A stretch of DNA of 64,000 nt from Prinia subflava (taxonomy: Eukaryota > Chordata > Aves > Passeriformes > Cisticolidae): the NCBI RefSeq assembly GCF_021018805.1, contig NC_086247.1, forward strand, positions 143,050,878 to 143,114,877, read 5' to 3'. Made by a program: the position numbers and the translations under genes. How positions within the stretch are numbered: position 1 is the stretch's first letter; every line of letters starts with the position of its first letter. The notes below the pieces were generated by a model, which ran no database searches, was not told the DNA's origin, and was given only the letters and a program-made list of their open reading frames with translations. Shown here one piece after another: positions 34,003 to 47,229 of the stretch.

Positions 34003-36215
34003 ACTAATATGTATTTAATTATTTCATTATTTTGTTTAATATATTGCTTTTATGTTTGGTGTAACTGATACGAAATGTCTATGGATTTTCTGTATCCAAA
34101 GTAAAATATTTTTTACTAAAAGATAATGCTTGATGTAATGAGCACTTTTAATCTTGTAAAAAAAAAAAACACCTGGTTTTTGTTTGAAGCATTTTACCAG
34201 CAGTTTGAGGTAAGAGTTAGAATGTTGAGAATGATGAGTTGACAACACATTTCCCAATTTCTTGGGAAATTATTTATGCACACATGTATACACAACAAAC
34301 ATATCTCCTGCCCATTCTATAAGACCAATACATGTGATACTGTAAATGTTCAAAAGCTGAAAGCAGTACACTACAAATCAAAACTGGAGAAAAATTAGAG
34401 CAATGAGACTTCCACAAATTCCTCCATAGTAAATTTGCTACATCGCTTGTTTTGGGGCTCTTTATTGCATATGTTGCTTAATTGCTTCCAAAAATCAAAG
34501 TGAGAGATTAAATTTCTCTGGATTTGCAAACATCTCTTCTAACTCTTCAGATGGGCTTCAGTGTCTCTTGTCAGATTAAAAGTTCTTAAAGCTTGAAAAG
34601 CATGAAATAAAACTGAGTGACTGTCACTATGAAGACTTACCACAGTCACTAACACCAGTCTTTATCTGACAAAAATTCAGACAGGCAAGGACACTGAAAT
34701 ATCACCAGTTGTTAATTTTTAGTCATTATAAAATGTTTACATTTTTAATTTTCTTTTTTTGTAAGCATAACTGGGCAAAGCACATCTAGAAATATGGAAG
34801 AGGTCTCTTCAATTCTGATATATTTTTTGAGTAGGGAGAACATCTACTGAAACCAGCTCAACAACAATTCTACTTTCCTGGAATGAACATCTGTTCACAT
34901 CCCCAGTGCCTTGGGAAAGCTGCAGGACTACACCAGTGTTCAGTGTCATCAGTGCAACTCAAAGTATCTGAATCTATCAAACTGCATTTCCATTCTCTAA
35001 AGAATAGAATTTTGGATGGACTAAGATGCACAAGCAGAATTTTCAGATTTTATGAGAATAACTTAATGCTAGTTTTCTACTGCAAGTGTATCTGCAGGCT
35101 TAGTAAGCTCTTAAGATGCCATCACGTAGTCACTGTAAGATTGCATTTTACTGCAGTCTGCAGTGAAAGGATTATAAAAATGGAAATTTCATGTGTTTGT
35201 GTTTCTTCTTCTTTCCAGCTGAGGACAGCAACCAAATCTATAATCTGTGGTTCAGTAGAAGTTGATGAAGTTGCTCTGTGAGCTTCCTGGGAGATGGAGA
35301 AACTTTTGCCAGCTAAAGATCTGACCTTATGTCAGATGACATGATGAAAGTAACAGGGAATTTGAAGGCAGTTGAGTCTGACACAGGCCCTGTTGCCACA
35401 GAAGGTTTGTGTGTCATGTGGGCTCTACTCCTCCTCGAAGCCAACCCCATCAGGTGCTTTAGTATTTGACTTTGTGCCAGCCCAGGCTTACATCATTCTT
35501 GCTTAGCTTTAAATTTACTTTTTTCTCTGGCATTTTGCAAGATTCCCACCAAAGCGCCTGCAGGATTGATCCCTCTTTCTATTTGAAATGCAAAATTCAA
35601 GGTAAGAACAAAATCAAACAGGTCATGGCAGCTGACAGAAAGGTGAAAGCACTGTCTGTATAAAAATGACTGACAGGATATTTCAGGTGTTGTCACATCA
35701 CCAAAAGTCTTGTAAAGCTTTCAGGTTTTCATAGTGAGCAGCACTATCTGATGCCAGATAGATTCCTGGGACTGCTCTTCTTTTTTCTGGTGTAATTCAG
35801 AGGCAAGTTAGGCTTGCTCAAAATATTCCAATTTGCTTTACAATTAATTGCCTTTCTCCAGCCAGCTTCAATTCACAGAAGACAAGGGCCTCATTCTTAA
35901 CGATGTTGCACATTTTATCCTCTCCAGTTGTTTAGCAAATCCCTTATTCTGTCATAAGTTTTTCATTTCCTCCCTGACATTTCACCCACTATATTATGGG
36001 CATCATCTGAGGATTTACATCCAAAAGCTATGCTGTGGTTCCAAAGCTTCAAATCGACGTTGAAAGATGTAGTTCAGCTGTTCTTCTATAAATATGCAGC
36101 AATTATAAAGAAATAAGGGTCAATATAGACTCCCAGAGAGCTCTGCATTAACCTGCACTCACTATATTTAACTAGAGACATGAAAGCTACTTAGTTTCAA
36201 GGAAGCATTTAAGTA

Positions 36216-36247
36216 TTACAAATTCATGAATTTACAAATTCATGAAT
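36216..36247 (+). repeat. Perfect 16-base tandem duplication
   Basis: TTACAAATTCATGAAT is present twice with no spacer. Each unit contains the palindrome TTCATGAA. It probably arose by recent slippage. Confidence 0.95.
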
Positions 36248-36898
36248 TATTGATGAAGTAGAAACCTCTCTGGAATTTGAGCAATTTTTATTTGAACATA
36301 TTCCCCATATTTATGTACAGGCATCTTAACAACGTTTTTCAATTTCAGTTTTGGGTTTTGAATATACAGCAGGAGGCTCTCATTTTTCAAGCATCTGGTG
36401 TATTTGCATTACAAGTATAGTTTGCACCAAGGATTGTGAGCTTGATGTCACCACAGCCTAAAATTCAGCTCACAGCCGCATCCAGTTTCCCTCTGTCCTC
36501 CCCGCTCTGCTGAAGAAGGTGGCAAGTGGGATACAGAGGAATCCCAGAGGTGTTCTGGCATAGGGTACCAGGCAGGTGAGACAGACATCATTTGGGAAAG
36601 ATTATGTGGCTTATTGTCAGTTTTTCTTTCCTCTGTTTGATTCCAGAAAACACTTCTGTTACGATTTCCGTCTACAGGATTGACTGGAGCAAGTCAGGCA
36701 GCTCAGAAATTGCTGGTGCGATTGACAAAGCAGCAGGCCTAATTAGCAAACACCAACAAACACTTCAAAATTTGCAAAGGAAAAGTAGTCACTTTGCACC
36801 GCCTACTTAAAATATATAGTGTATTCAACACTCTCAGATAAGGAAGATACATCCTGTGACTGCAGTTCTTTTGCCAATGGAATTTGGAAACAGATAAA

Positions 36899-37043
36899 TG
36901 ACCCTGAGATTAGCTCAGCTGGTTAGAGGATGGTGCTAATAACACCAGGATTGTAGATTCAAGGCCTGTATGGGTCATTTCAGAGTTGGACTCCATGATC
37001 CTTATGGATCCCTTTTAACTCAGAATATTCTGTTCATCTGTGA
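36899..37043 (+). mobile_element. tRNA-Ile-derived SINE with CR1 tail (TguSINE1-like)
   Basis: The head (36899-36977) is a decayed tRNA-Ile. The A box TAGCTCAGCTGG is at 36911-36922. The anticodon loop CTAATAA has anticodon AAT at 36938-36940. A weakened B box (GATTCAAGGCC) lies at 36956-36966, and the closing GGGTCA pairs with TGACCC at the start. There are a few extra bases between the acceptor and D stems, and the B box has lost the GGTTCGA consensus, so it is not a working tRNA gene. The tail (36981-37043) reads CTCCATGATCCTTATGGATC to CATCTGTGA. It matches the final 60 bases of the CR1 copies at 25.9 and 41.4 kb. A tRNA-Ile head joined to a CR1 3' end is the structure I recall for TguSINE1, a SINE of passerine birds. 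Its promoter boxes are RNA polymerase III type, and it would have been mobilised by CR1 enzymes. Confidence 0.9.
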
Positions 37044-40000
37044 AAATCTGTCCCTTGTTAAATTATGAAAAGAATTCTGGTTTTGGCCTCCTGCACAAAA
37101 ATCTGAGTCATATTTGGAATGTGGAGCCTCTAGGGAGGTTTGGGGTTGAGATTTCCTCTGCTAAAATAATTTCATGCAGCTGACATTTCATACAGAGGCA
37201 AAGTGAAGTCACTCCTGCATCAGAGACACTACATTTTGTAACTCAGTGACATGACCACAAAATCTGGACAAAAACAAGTGACCCATGAGGAAGTCAGAGA
37301 GCCTAGAAAACACTCATATTCAGGACCAACACACACTGATTGGTGCTGGTCCCCAGTCACCCTTCCTTAATGATTTTCCGTAAAAAAGCTCTTTCTGGAG
37401 AACATATGACTTCTTCTATTGGAGGAAGTGACCTGAAAGGAAAGTCAGAGGAGATAGAGATCTCCCATCCTGTGTTTTAAATAATTATGGTTTCAACCAC
37501 ATAAAATCAGACAACTTAATCAGCTCTGATTTTCTACTATCTATCTTCATCCCTGGCCATGCAATAATGCTTCTTCCAAATGTAATTTGGAGCTTTAGCC
37601 ATTAAAATGCAAGACTCACACTGTCTGTAACAATTTGAACATATCAGTCATATAGCCAAGATTTGTGTGTTTGTCCTGGCAGGCCAAAGACAGACTGTTT
37701 GATTGGTGATAATTATCACAAGTGAGTCTGCAAGGCTACCATCATTGTCAATATAGGGACATCACATGGAGAGATATCAGTTGGATTTCCCATTGCAGCC
37801 TGCTGTACACCCCCCAGGTTAATCTTTGACTGAGTCCTGAAGAGTCTGCATCTCTTTCTTTCTCTTCAGCTTGATATCATTCCATGGAGATTATTTTCCA
37901 TTTCTTCTTTATAGGGAGGTTTCTCCACTGATTTTTTTCTGTTCAACTTCACTGCATTCTTTTATTCAGAGCTGATGCTTCCATCTAGTATTTTCACTGC
38001 TGAGTTTCTGAACTATGTTTCTTTACCAAGAGAGAAAGAAGCTGGGACAGGAAGTCCAGGACTGCCAGTCCAGGCAATACTGGTTTGGCACACCTACAAT
38101 CTTTATTATTTTATGAATCCCATGACACCTCAGACTCTGCTAACCAGATGGAACATGACTGCCCAAAGCTGCAAGAACACTCAAGGCTACAAAAGAGTTT
38201 TACACACCAAGGGGAGAAACTGCCTCTTCAGTCCCAGGGCCAGTAACACTGGGACATATTTAATAAAATGTGCAGCACTAGGCTGTAAAATCTGGTCCTA
38301 ACATGATTTTCAGCAAAAAGGTCTGCTTACAAGTCCTGCCCGTTGTTTCTGGTCCCTTTCACTCTTCATTAGAAAACTCTTCTGAAGTGGAGGATATAGA
38401 GAATGTCTTTTATGTCCAGAGAAAAGCTGTAATGATACAACCTCACTGACTGTAGCAAGGGATTTCTTGTATTGTAACATAAAGACAAAAAGGAAAAAGA
38501 TGTTTTTTGTGTCTGGTTTCACATAATAATTCTGACTTGAGGCTTAGTAGGAGTCTTAGTGAATACTTGCTGTAAAATGTGAACAACCTCTGCATTAACT
38601 CTGAGACAACTCTCTCCCTTGTGTCTTTTCATCCTCACTGATGAATGGACTGGTAAAATTTCCCAATTTTCTCTTGCATTACATGTTTCAGCTAGCATGT
38701 GATGTATTTCTGTCCCACTGGGGCAGCCTGAGCATTTGACAGCTTCCTAAACCGTGAAGGAAGAGCAAGGATTTTCACCATTCCTTTTGTAGTCCCTCAG
38801 TCCCCCCTTGCCAGACACTGGGAGCAAAAGTGATGCTGTTCTTTTGGTGAATCTATTAATACATACAACAAAATTGAGGAAATGTACCCAAAATAAAAAG
38901 GTAGTGCTTTTGGAACATAACAGCAAAGTTTCCTTGGCAGGACAGTATGAAGACAACAGGAGGTGTAAAAGGAGGTGCTGTAAGGACGGGAGCAGAACAT
39001 TGATTTGGTGTCTCATTTCTGTGTCCCAAGAACTAGAACAGCAGTTTACCATTTCCATCCCATGACTGCCTGACCACTTGCAGATCTCAGTGACCTCAGG
39101 GCTGGCTCAGGCTGTTTGCAGAGCTGTGCCAGCCATTCTCTAAGGCTGGCTGCAAGCTGCAGAGCATATACAGGGCAGTGGTGGCAGGCACAGGTGCTGG
39201 CAGAATATATTACCTGAAAGGTGAGACCTTCAACTGTCCCTGTTCTGTTCCATGTTTTTCAATTATTTACTCTGCTTTTAACATTATAAGAACTAAACCT
39301 TACAGGAAAATGACCTGATTTCAAGTATTAATTAAGAAGAAGAATGAATGGAAGAAGAAAACAAGGTGCATAAAGAAGGGTTAACTCCTTGAAAACGTGA
39401 TGGCTGCTGGCCCATTCATTCTTTGGTCTAATTCTGTATAGTTTATCCTTTTGTCCCGCATCCCTTTGCAAGATGATTCCCATGCTGTGTTTACAGAGGA
39501 AAACAAGACTGCACTGCATCACTCAGCCCAGAATGAAAAATTTCCAAGCATTCAACTTTAAACCCCTTCTTACTAAATGAAAATTTGCACTAAGTACTAT
39601 TTATTCCATAATGTTTGCCTAATTTCTGTTTTGATCATATGAAGAGGAATTCTGTAGTTCTGTTTATGATATCAATTGCTCTGATTTTTCATAATTAAGA
39701 GCTTTGTTTGTCAAATTGTTGATGTTTGCACATAACAGCAATGGAGAGAGCAGTGCTGTGTACACATGGAAGATGTTCACAGAGAATGCAACTGCAGGCT
39801 GTTGGTGTTTTTACAAGCTTTAGCTCTCAGCAAAATCTGGCGTTGTGTGTTGGGACATCATTGCATAACACACACTCATCCCAAAATTTCTTCTCTACTT
39901 GCATTGGGGAAATCTTTCATTCAAATAACGACCTCAAAACTATAAATCCATTTCCTGCTTGACTTAACACTCTGGCCTTGTTAATCGGTGTCTAGGATTA

Positions 40001-40824
40001 TCCAATTTGCATGTGAAGCAGGAGTATTTCCATTCTGGGACCTGGATGAAAAGTTTTTCCCATGAAGTGAAAATGACCTTTCCACCAAAAAAAAACCCAA
40101 ACAACAGATGTTTTCTAGTCTGTTACCACTCTATGATCAGATGAAAGGTTTATATACTTTATATGATTCTTAGTTCTTTACAAGGAAAGTGGTGGTTGAA
40201 GCCTTTGCTCTATGCTGTTAGAAAAATAAGTTGCTTAGCCCGATGTTTTTGTTTTAGCTCCTGCACACAGAACTCCTGAATTAACACTATTTGCCTGCTG
40301 GTTTCTAATACAGAGAGAGTTTTATATGTGTATAAATATGAGTTGGTTACCGTTAGTGAACAGCACTGGATACTCCTGTTGGTTTTCTTGAAATGTGGCA
40401 AAAGTCTGCCTAAAACTTTTAAGTGTCTAATTAAAGGAAATTACTGTTCCCTTCTGTGACTATGGAAGAGATGTGGTGAAAAGTACAGTTGGTGACAGTC
40501 TCCCACGCATGTGTGACTGCCTTCAGAACTGTCCATAACAAAAATCTTCCTTTCTGTTAAAGTTTTGAAGAATGCTTAATCTCTTTTAGATTCTGTTCTG
40601 GCAACCACCCTTCACAAAATTAAACAGCTTTGATCATCTTCTCCAACATCTCTTTGTAATTCTTGTCAATGCTTACTGTCAAGACAGCATTCTAAAACAG
40701 AAGTCAAAGCTGATCAATCTAATCCATCCCATATTTTTCATACTAACAAAAACCAATCCTTTTTTGGTTTTGCATATTTATTTCATGTAGTTTTGAAACA
40801 TATCAGTGCACAGATCTCTCGTTG
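37044..40824. other. Unique DNA, no gene seen
   Basis: No transposon or exon was recognised. Overlapping frames at 38747-39065 (103, 67 and 85 codons on both strands) are chance frames. The sequence near 39070-39190 is less AT-rich but has no repeat signature. Confidence 0.65.
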
Positions 40825-41402
40825 TTCATGGAGGACACATCTGTGGTCCAAGACGTCGAAAAATTAGAGGGCTGGGCAATCACCAACCATATGAAATTCA
40901 ACAAGGGAAAATGCCAGATTCTGCACCTGGGATGGGGTAACCCTGGATGTAGGGACAGACTGGGGAATGAGAGACTGGAAAACAGCACCATGGAAAGGGA
41001 ACTGGGGGTCCTGGTTGATGGTGAGTTGAACTTGAGCAGCAGTGCCCTGGCAGCCAGGAGGGCCAACCCTGCCCTGGGGGCATCAGGCATGGGAGGGGAT
41101 TGTCCTGCTCTGCTCTGGGCTGGGGTGACCTCACCTCGAGTGCTGTGGGCAGTTTTGGGTGCCACAGTGTAAAAAAGACTTTAAATTATGAGTGTCCCAA
41201 GGAAAACAAGGTGAGGGGTCTTGAGGGGAAGCCACATGAGGAGTGGGAAGGGGTCACAGCCTGATAGAGTTAAGGAAGTGTTTGGATAATGCTTTCAGGC
41301 ACATGGTGTGACTCTTGGGGATGGTGCTGAGCAGGGCCAGGAGCTGGACTCGATGATCCTTGTGGGTTGCTTCCAACTCAGCTCATTCTATGATTCTGTG
41401 AT
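40825..41402 (+). mobile_element. CR1 LINE, 5'-truncated, sense, with 3' end and internal deletion
   Basis: A 116-codon frame (40822-41172) keeps the reverse-transcriptase segment after motif C. It carries DVEKLEGWAITNHMKFNKGK, then LGNERLENSTMERELGVLV and SSSALAARRANPALGASG. The HLEYCVQFW region follows in another frame after a small deletion. The 3' part keeps CACAGCCTGATAGAG and ends CTCGATGATCCTTGTGGG, CCAACTCAGC and TTCTATGATTCTGTGA at about 41401. Compared with the copy at 25100-25950 it has lost roughly 230 bases of the GC-rich 3' untranslated region (junction near 41240). It belongs to the same subfamily as that copy and shares its tail with the SINE. It is non-functional. Confidence 0.95.
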
Positions 41403-44400
41403 TTTGGAATAGCCAAAATTTACTAAATTCCTGTTTTTAGAGCTATGACTCAGTGAACAAGCTTTAAACTTCCTCATCCTTCACTGGAGCATTAAAATTC
41501 TGATCCTGTACTTTATCTGATGAAAACTTCACATGGTATGAATTCAGTTTCTTTTGGTTAAAGTAATAATAATTAGGCTATGGATAGAATTAGTTAAGCC
41601 AACTAAGATGTTGATGTGGTACATTTGTCCATATTCCTTTGTTCTTGTGTTTAATTCCTTATACTATTAAATGTTTGTATTTCAGAGGGCTGAAACTCAG
41701 TAAAGGTTTTGTATCAGTAGAAAGAGCTGAACTTGATGTAGAGCACCTTGAAGTTGGAGATGTTTCCTGGGTTGCAGTTCCCACCTCCAGCTCCTGGCCC
41801 TGATTGACTATACAAATATATTTGTTATGCTAAACTACTACTGAAGTTTTGTTTCTTGGAGATAACATTCTGAAGTGATGTGTGAATAGTTGTGCCACAG
41901 ACATACAGATATGTTGAATTTGCAGTAAAGATTTTCTGCTAGAATTACTCTAACAGTCTTGTCATGGCATTATTTTGTAATAAAATGCATTTTCATAGAT
42001 ACATTTAAAAAACCCCTTCATTCTTCTTTTCTTATTTTGCATTCCATCCTGAATGTTATCTGAGATAGCAGGATAAATTTAAAATACAAATTTAAATCAA
42101 TTCTATAATTATAATTTTAATGGTAAATTGTTGCATTTTGCAAAACTATTATATTGTAAAATGTGTATGGATATATTAAAATGTCAGCATAGCTGTCCTG
42201 GAACACACTCTGACTTTTTCTTCTTCAATGGACTCCCTATATCCTTGTTTTATGTTTCTGTAATCTACTGTTAGAACAATACTTTAAAGCGCTGGTTTTA
42301 TCTCTGATAATCACTAAAGCATCACTCCTCAGGAAATTATTATAAGCCTGTCAGGAGTGTGTGAGGAAGTTTAATTAGTCAATATACAATGTATTGATAT
42401 TCAGTGGTGTAGAAATCACAGATAAGAGTTTTACCTTCACGTACCAGAATTTAAGCTTGGTGGTTCTGAAAAATATGATGCAGTTCTATTCTGTTCTGTT
42501 CTACATGGGAAAGACAACTTTTGCATGAAAATTTTCATTTAATTTTTTTTTTTATTCTTGAATGCTTTTTCCTTTTTCATTAGTTGATACACAAGTGAGT
42601 ACTTGACTGAAACCTGAGCTATTTGAGCTCCTTCTGAAGTGGCTGGCACAGTTGTGCTACTTTGTCCGTCGGCAACACTAACAGAGAATGGGTTGTCGCA
42701 GGGGAGGAATCTGCTCAGTGATTGCCAGTTCTCTGGGTGAATTACACTAACTGCTGGCTTTTGCATTCCTGTGCAAAGTGAACCCTAATTAATCCAGCCG
42801 TGAAAGTCCTGCTTCATCTTCTGAACCTAGCTCATTATGAAAAATGTAAACAGCTCTCTCAAAGCACTCTGTCTGCACATTAATTTCTGCTCTAATGATG
42901 CTTATTGTCTGATTGACTTAGCTTTGTCTTATTTTTTACTAGAAATGCACTATTTCTAGTTTTTGTTCCATCTTCACCTTTAGCATTCAGAGTGGTGTTT
43001 CCCAATAACCTGCCTTGATGTAAACCTTCATTTTAGTACTTCAATCAATTGGCATCTCTCTGGTATGCTCCAAAATGACTGCTTTAATACTGGCGTGGAG
43101 TGATCCTCCCATGGACATGCAGTACAGCAAGGATGGGGCAGCAGCTCCCAGGGGTGGGAATTAACAGCCTCAGGGAAGACTCAAAGAGCAATTTACTTCT
43201 TCGTTGTTATATATCCTTAGATTAAGTCATTTTTCTAAAAGGAATCATGCCTAGAAAACATCTTTAATTGAATCAATACCAAATTGTCCTTGGTGCCTTC
43301 AAACTCCTAGAGGATGTAGAAGCCATGTCACCAGGAGAATTAAAGCCCCTTAGAAAAAGTGGGGGGTTTACCCTTTTTGCCTGTAAAGGGCTGAGAACAT
43401 GATCTATTTCTCAGTGCAAATCAGGATACCCCATCCTTTGATACACATTTGGTGGATCTCCTTTCTACCCCACGGAGTTACTCCATTCTACTGCACAGTC
43501 ATATAAAAAATAACTCATGAATGGAAGGCATGGGAACAGGTACACCTGCTCTTTCCAAAGAAATAGGTTCAATGTATTCATTCTGTGGTTATTCAGGAAA
43601 AAAAAAAAAAGAGAGAGATTGATCAAGGATGCCGGAGAAAAGATGCAGATGGGAGAAGGGAGGAGGAAGGACAAGGGAAAGCAGTCCTTAGTTCTAGCAT
43701 GAGCACTTGCCATGGCTTTCATTTTGAGCCCATCCATTTACCTTTTCCACTCTCAAGGATGGAAGACACTTTCACCTTCCTTGTCTCTTACCCATCTTTT
43801 CTAGAGCTTGTTTGTCCCAAAAATATGAAGGATCTTGATTCAGAGTATTGTTGAGTATATGCTGCATTATGGATCATTTTCATCTTCATTTAACTGTATC
43901 TCATTAGAGGAGCATGTTTTGTTTAAGTAGTGATGAGGCTATTCATAAGTAATTCATTGCCACTTAGAGAAAAATCAATTCTGGGAACATCAAATTTTCA
44001 TTAAACATGTTAAATACAACCTGACAGTCCGATGGTCTCCAGTCTTATGTGTTTTACTGCAATATTGCTGTAAGTAACAGACTGAAGGCAGGATTAGGTG
44101 GTAAAGAATACTTTGCATGCTCCAAGATGAGGGAAAAAAGCGGGGTATTTTTCCATTAGCATTCACTCTGTAGGGATCCTCACTTACAGGACCATCTGCA
44201 CTTCTGGAGATGCTGTGAGTTTGAAGTGAGTCGTGTGTGCAAGATGAGCAGATTGGAGCTGTCTGGGCAAAGAAAAATCAGACACACCGGTTTTTGTGGG
44301 AATATGACACATTTTGTAGCTCCTGTAGGCCTGGGAATATCACAAACTGCAACTTCTTGCACTTCATTCTCTCTGATCCTCACCTTTTTCTGATGATTTT

Positions 44401-44639
44401 GACATGACTTCCATGTCTTCCTGTCCCATAACTTTGATCTCATCCCACTCAACACAGAAATTTCTCTGTTCTCTCCCAAACCTGTTTCGCATTTCACACC
44501 AGTGTTTTACCCCCTCTCCCATTTGCTGCTGTAACTCTCTGCTAACATACCCAATTGTCTTCTAGTCCACAGTGCATACTTCCCCTATAGCTGTTACACA
44601 GCTCACAGTCCTGAGAGAGAGCCATCCTTAGCCCACATT

Positions 44640-44860
44640 TGCCTACACCCTGATCCCACCCCTGCAATCTGACTGTACCCTGTCTTGCTCTCCTCCCAGC
44701 CTCTTCCTCTCTCTCATGCAAGTACCTGTTCTTCCCCCTTCCTTTTTCCACTCCTTGCATTTCTTCCTGAATTCCAGGCTTCTCCTCCCCACTTCCCTCC
44801 CCAATCCTTTTCTTTGCTCTTCTTGGTCTCCATCTTAACCAAGTCTTTTATTTTTTTGCC
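44640..44860 (+). repeat. Pyrimidine-rich (CT) low-complexity stretch
   Basis: The plus strand is strongly enriched in C and T with CTCTTCCTCTCTCTC-type runs and few purines. It is a diffuse polypyrimidine region rather than a clean microsatellite. The short frames on both strands here are compositional artefacts. Confidence 0.6.
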
Positions 44861-44908
44861 AAAGAGCAAGCTGCAGGTAATCCCTTCAGCTAGGAAGTTG
44901 TGATGAAG

Positions 44909-44933
44909 CTGCTACTGGTTGCAGCAGTAGCAG
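44909..44933. repeat. Perfect inverted repeat (9-bp stem, 7-nt loop)
   Basis: CTGCTACTG at 44909-44917 pairs exactly with CAGTAGCAG at 44925-44933 across the loop GTTGCAG. The stem does not extend beyond nine pairs, so it is not microRNA-like. Confidence 0.8.
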
Positions 44934-47188
44934 GGGGTAGTAAAACTTCTGCCCAGAATATAGCATAGAGGCCTGTGATAAAGTCACACCAAGAGAGTCT
45001 TTCAAACAGAGCTTTATGGATGGAGCACCACCATCATTCAGATTGTGCTGACTGAGACTTCTGACATTCTCAGAATCTCACAGCTGGCCTTTCCAGGTTT
45101 AGCATGTAACAACACGGCATGATCCCATTAATTTGAGTGCAAGGTTTACCTCTGCTCTTTCTGGTGATGTTTCATTTCTGTTTATCTATCACAACTAACT
45201 GACTGCTGCTCAGAATGGGATGTATATATGTGACACATCTTTCTCTGGTTCCCCTGATAAGTCAGTGTGTAGCAGTCAGTCAGGCACTGGTATAAGAACC
45301 TGAATTTTATTTTACAGTTGCTGCCTGTCTCTTTTGTTCTGATACATCTGTCTAAGCATAGAAAATTATAGTGTAGAAGTACAGAAAATCTGATTAGATA
45401 TATGGCTGCTTTTTCTGGTGTCACAGAAATAACCACAGCAATGCAGCTATCCTATATGATAGCATTTTTACCTCTTCCAGCCTTTGGAAGGCATCAGCTA
45501 CAGCTCTTCAGAAAAATTCTATACTGAAGTTTACTCTTGAATCCTATAGGAGAGGAAACAAATACATACATTTTGCTGTTAGTACTCTGAGAGACTTGTC
45601 TGCCTGCATAGTGTCTGGAAAAAATATTTCATCTTGATCTTGATCCCCCAAAATTAAAGAGAAAATCCTGATGTTATACAAAAGGTCTTCACTGGTTTGT
45701 ATAGAGATGGCCTGTGGCAAATGCATCTCTTTGCTTCAGAATTCTGTGAATTTAACCTCCCTACCACTTTAAAATAAAGATGGAAAAACGACAAAACCGG
45801 TTGGATTCACAGACAAATCATCTTCAATTAACTTTGGAATATAAAAAGCTGCTGTTCAAATACAACAACAATGCAATAAAAGATGTTGATCATTGTATTT
45901 TCCAAGGTTTCACCTATAAAAAATATGAAAGTAATTTTCAAAAGAATGGTCTCTAGCAGTGATACTTAAAACTTTTATGGAACAAAAAAAAAATTTATTT
46001 GTATGTGAATACTGGTATATTATCAAGATAAGTGGTCTGAGGAATTCAAACTAGATTATTGTCCTTATGATGGTGTTTACATCTACCTACCAGGCTGTTT
46101 CTTGTTGAGAAATTTTAAGTCCTGGTGAATGATTTGTTTTTTCTATGCGTTTCTAAGATGTTCCAAGGGTTCCTAAGGATTAACTGTTTTCACTGAATAA
46201 CAAACCCTTGAGTTTCAGAGGATGACTACAAGTTAACAAACAGCTGAAACCTGAGTGTTGAGTATTGCACTTGAAACCCTTTTCCCAATGACTTCCCAGG
46301 GATGAGGGAGACTGGACTTGTGTCCTTTCCCTACTAAACACACTCTCAGCTGACCAACTGAGTAACACTATTAATACACTGCTGCTAAGAATCAGTGCTT
46401 TGACACATTAAAAAGAACTATTTCATGCAGTCACAAGTTTGAACAGATTTTTCAATTCAAGAATATGCTACTTTGGCTCCTTACAGCCTGTTTTAATGCT
46501 GACCTCCCTGGAGAGTTTCTAACTAGTTATATGATTTGGTAATTTAGGAAAGCAACAGAATTTCTGACATTCTAGAGGCAAAGAAGATGTCACAGCAAGT
46601 TCAATCATTATTACTTAAAAAAAAAGTTGCCAACTTTTCAGAGCATGGGGTCATGTCACTGTACCTTGTTTTTAAGGATAAAGTAAGGTGGGCTTGGTTC
46701 TTGTCCTCTTTTTGTTTTTGTTTAACAAGTAAGCTTCTGGCCACATGCCCTAGTTTTCAGCATATTTCTCTTTGCCTTGGTTAAGTGATGCATAGATAAA
46801 AGATGACTTCTTGCTTGTATTCAGAAAAATGACTTAGTGCATGCAGTCCCCAGCAGAGAGGAATATCTCATGACAGAGGAGAGAACAGTAGTGCTCTTCT
46901 GTGCCCACCAATCAGCAGAGCCTTTCTCTGCCACAATCTAGACATGTGGATTAGTTTACAATAAACTGCAGCTGCTTTGTTCTGTGTGATGAGAGGAGCA
47001 GAAAGGTGCATTGCATCCATCTCCTGTTAACAGCATGAACTGCTATTAGTCAGCTCTTCTGAATATTTTCTTTTTCAATGTGCTTGACAAGTTTTTGCAA
47101 GACTCCTAATTCAGAAAATATTTTCTTGAATTTCTATGGTCAGTGAGTAAAAACTGGGTGAAGGTTGTGACATCTGGGTCACTGTGGA

Positions 47189-47229
47189 TAATTTATTATT
47201 TATTATTTATTATTACTATTACTATTTAT
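47189..47229 (+). repeat. (TTA)n/(TTTA)n microsatellite
   Basis: TTATTATTTATTATTTATTA continues into TTACTATTACTATT. It is an imperfect tri- and tetranucleotide repeat, likely variable in length. Confidence 0.85.

Larger units (their letters stand above)
32291..36898. other. Unique DNA, no confirmed gene
   Basis: No transposon was recognised. Small duplications at 33949-34002 and 36216-36247 are listed separately. A 132-codon frame (34883-35281) ends near a pyrimidine-rich CAG but has no domain. A 72-codon frame at 36592-36810 follows an acceptor-like TTTGATTCCAG; it is discussed as a low-probability exon. Confidence 0.6.

Noticed and set aside
34883..35281. 132-codon frame ending after a pyrimidine-rich TTTCCAG
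   Set aside because: No domain. The acceptor-like site lies inside the frame rather than before it, and nothing supports coding.
36899..36977. tRNA-Ile(AAT) gene
   Set aside because: Extra bases between acceptor and D stems, a damaged B box and T loop, and a directly attached CR1 tail show a SINE head rather than a functional tRNA gene.
46263..46275. TATTGCACTTG, identical to the start of miR-92
   Set aside because: No complementary arm within hairpin distance and no further similarity. An 11-base match is expected by chance in this much sequence.
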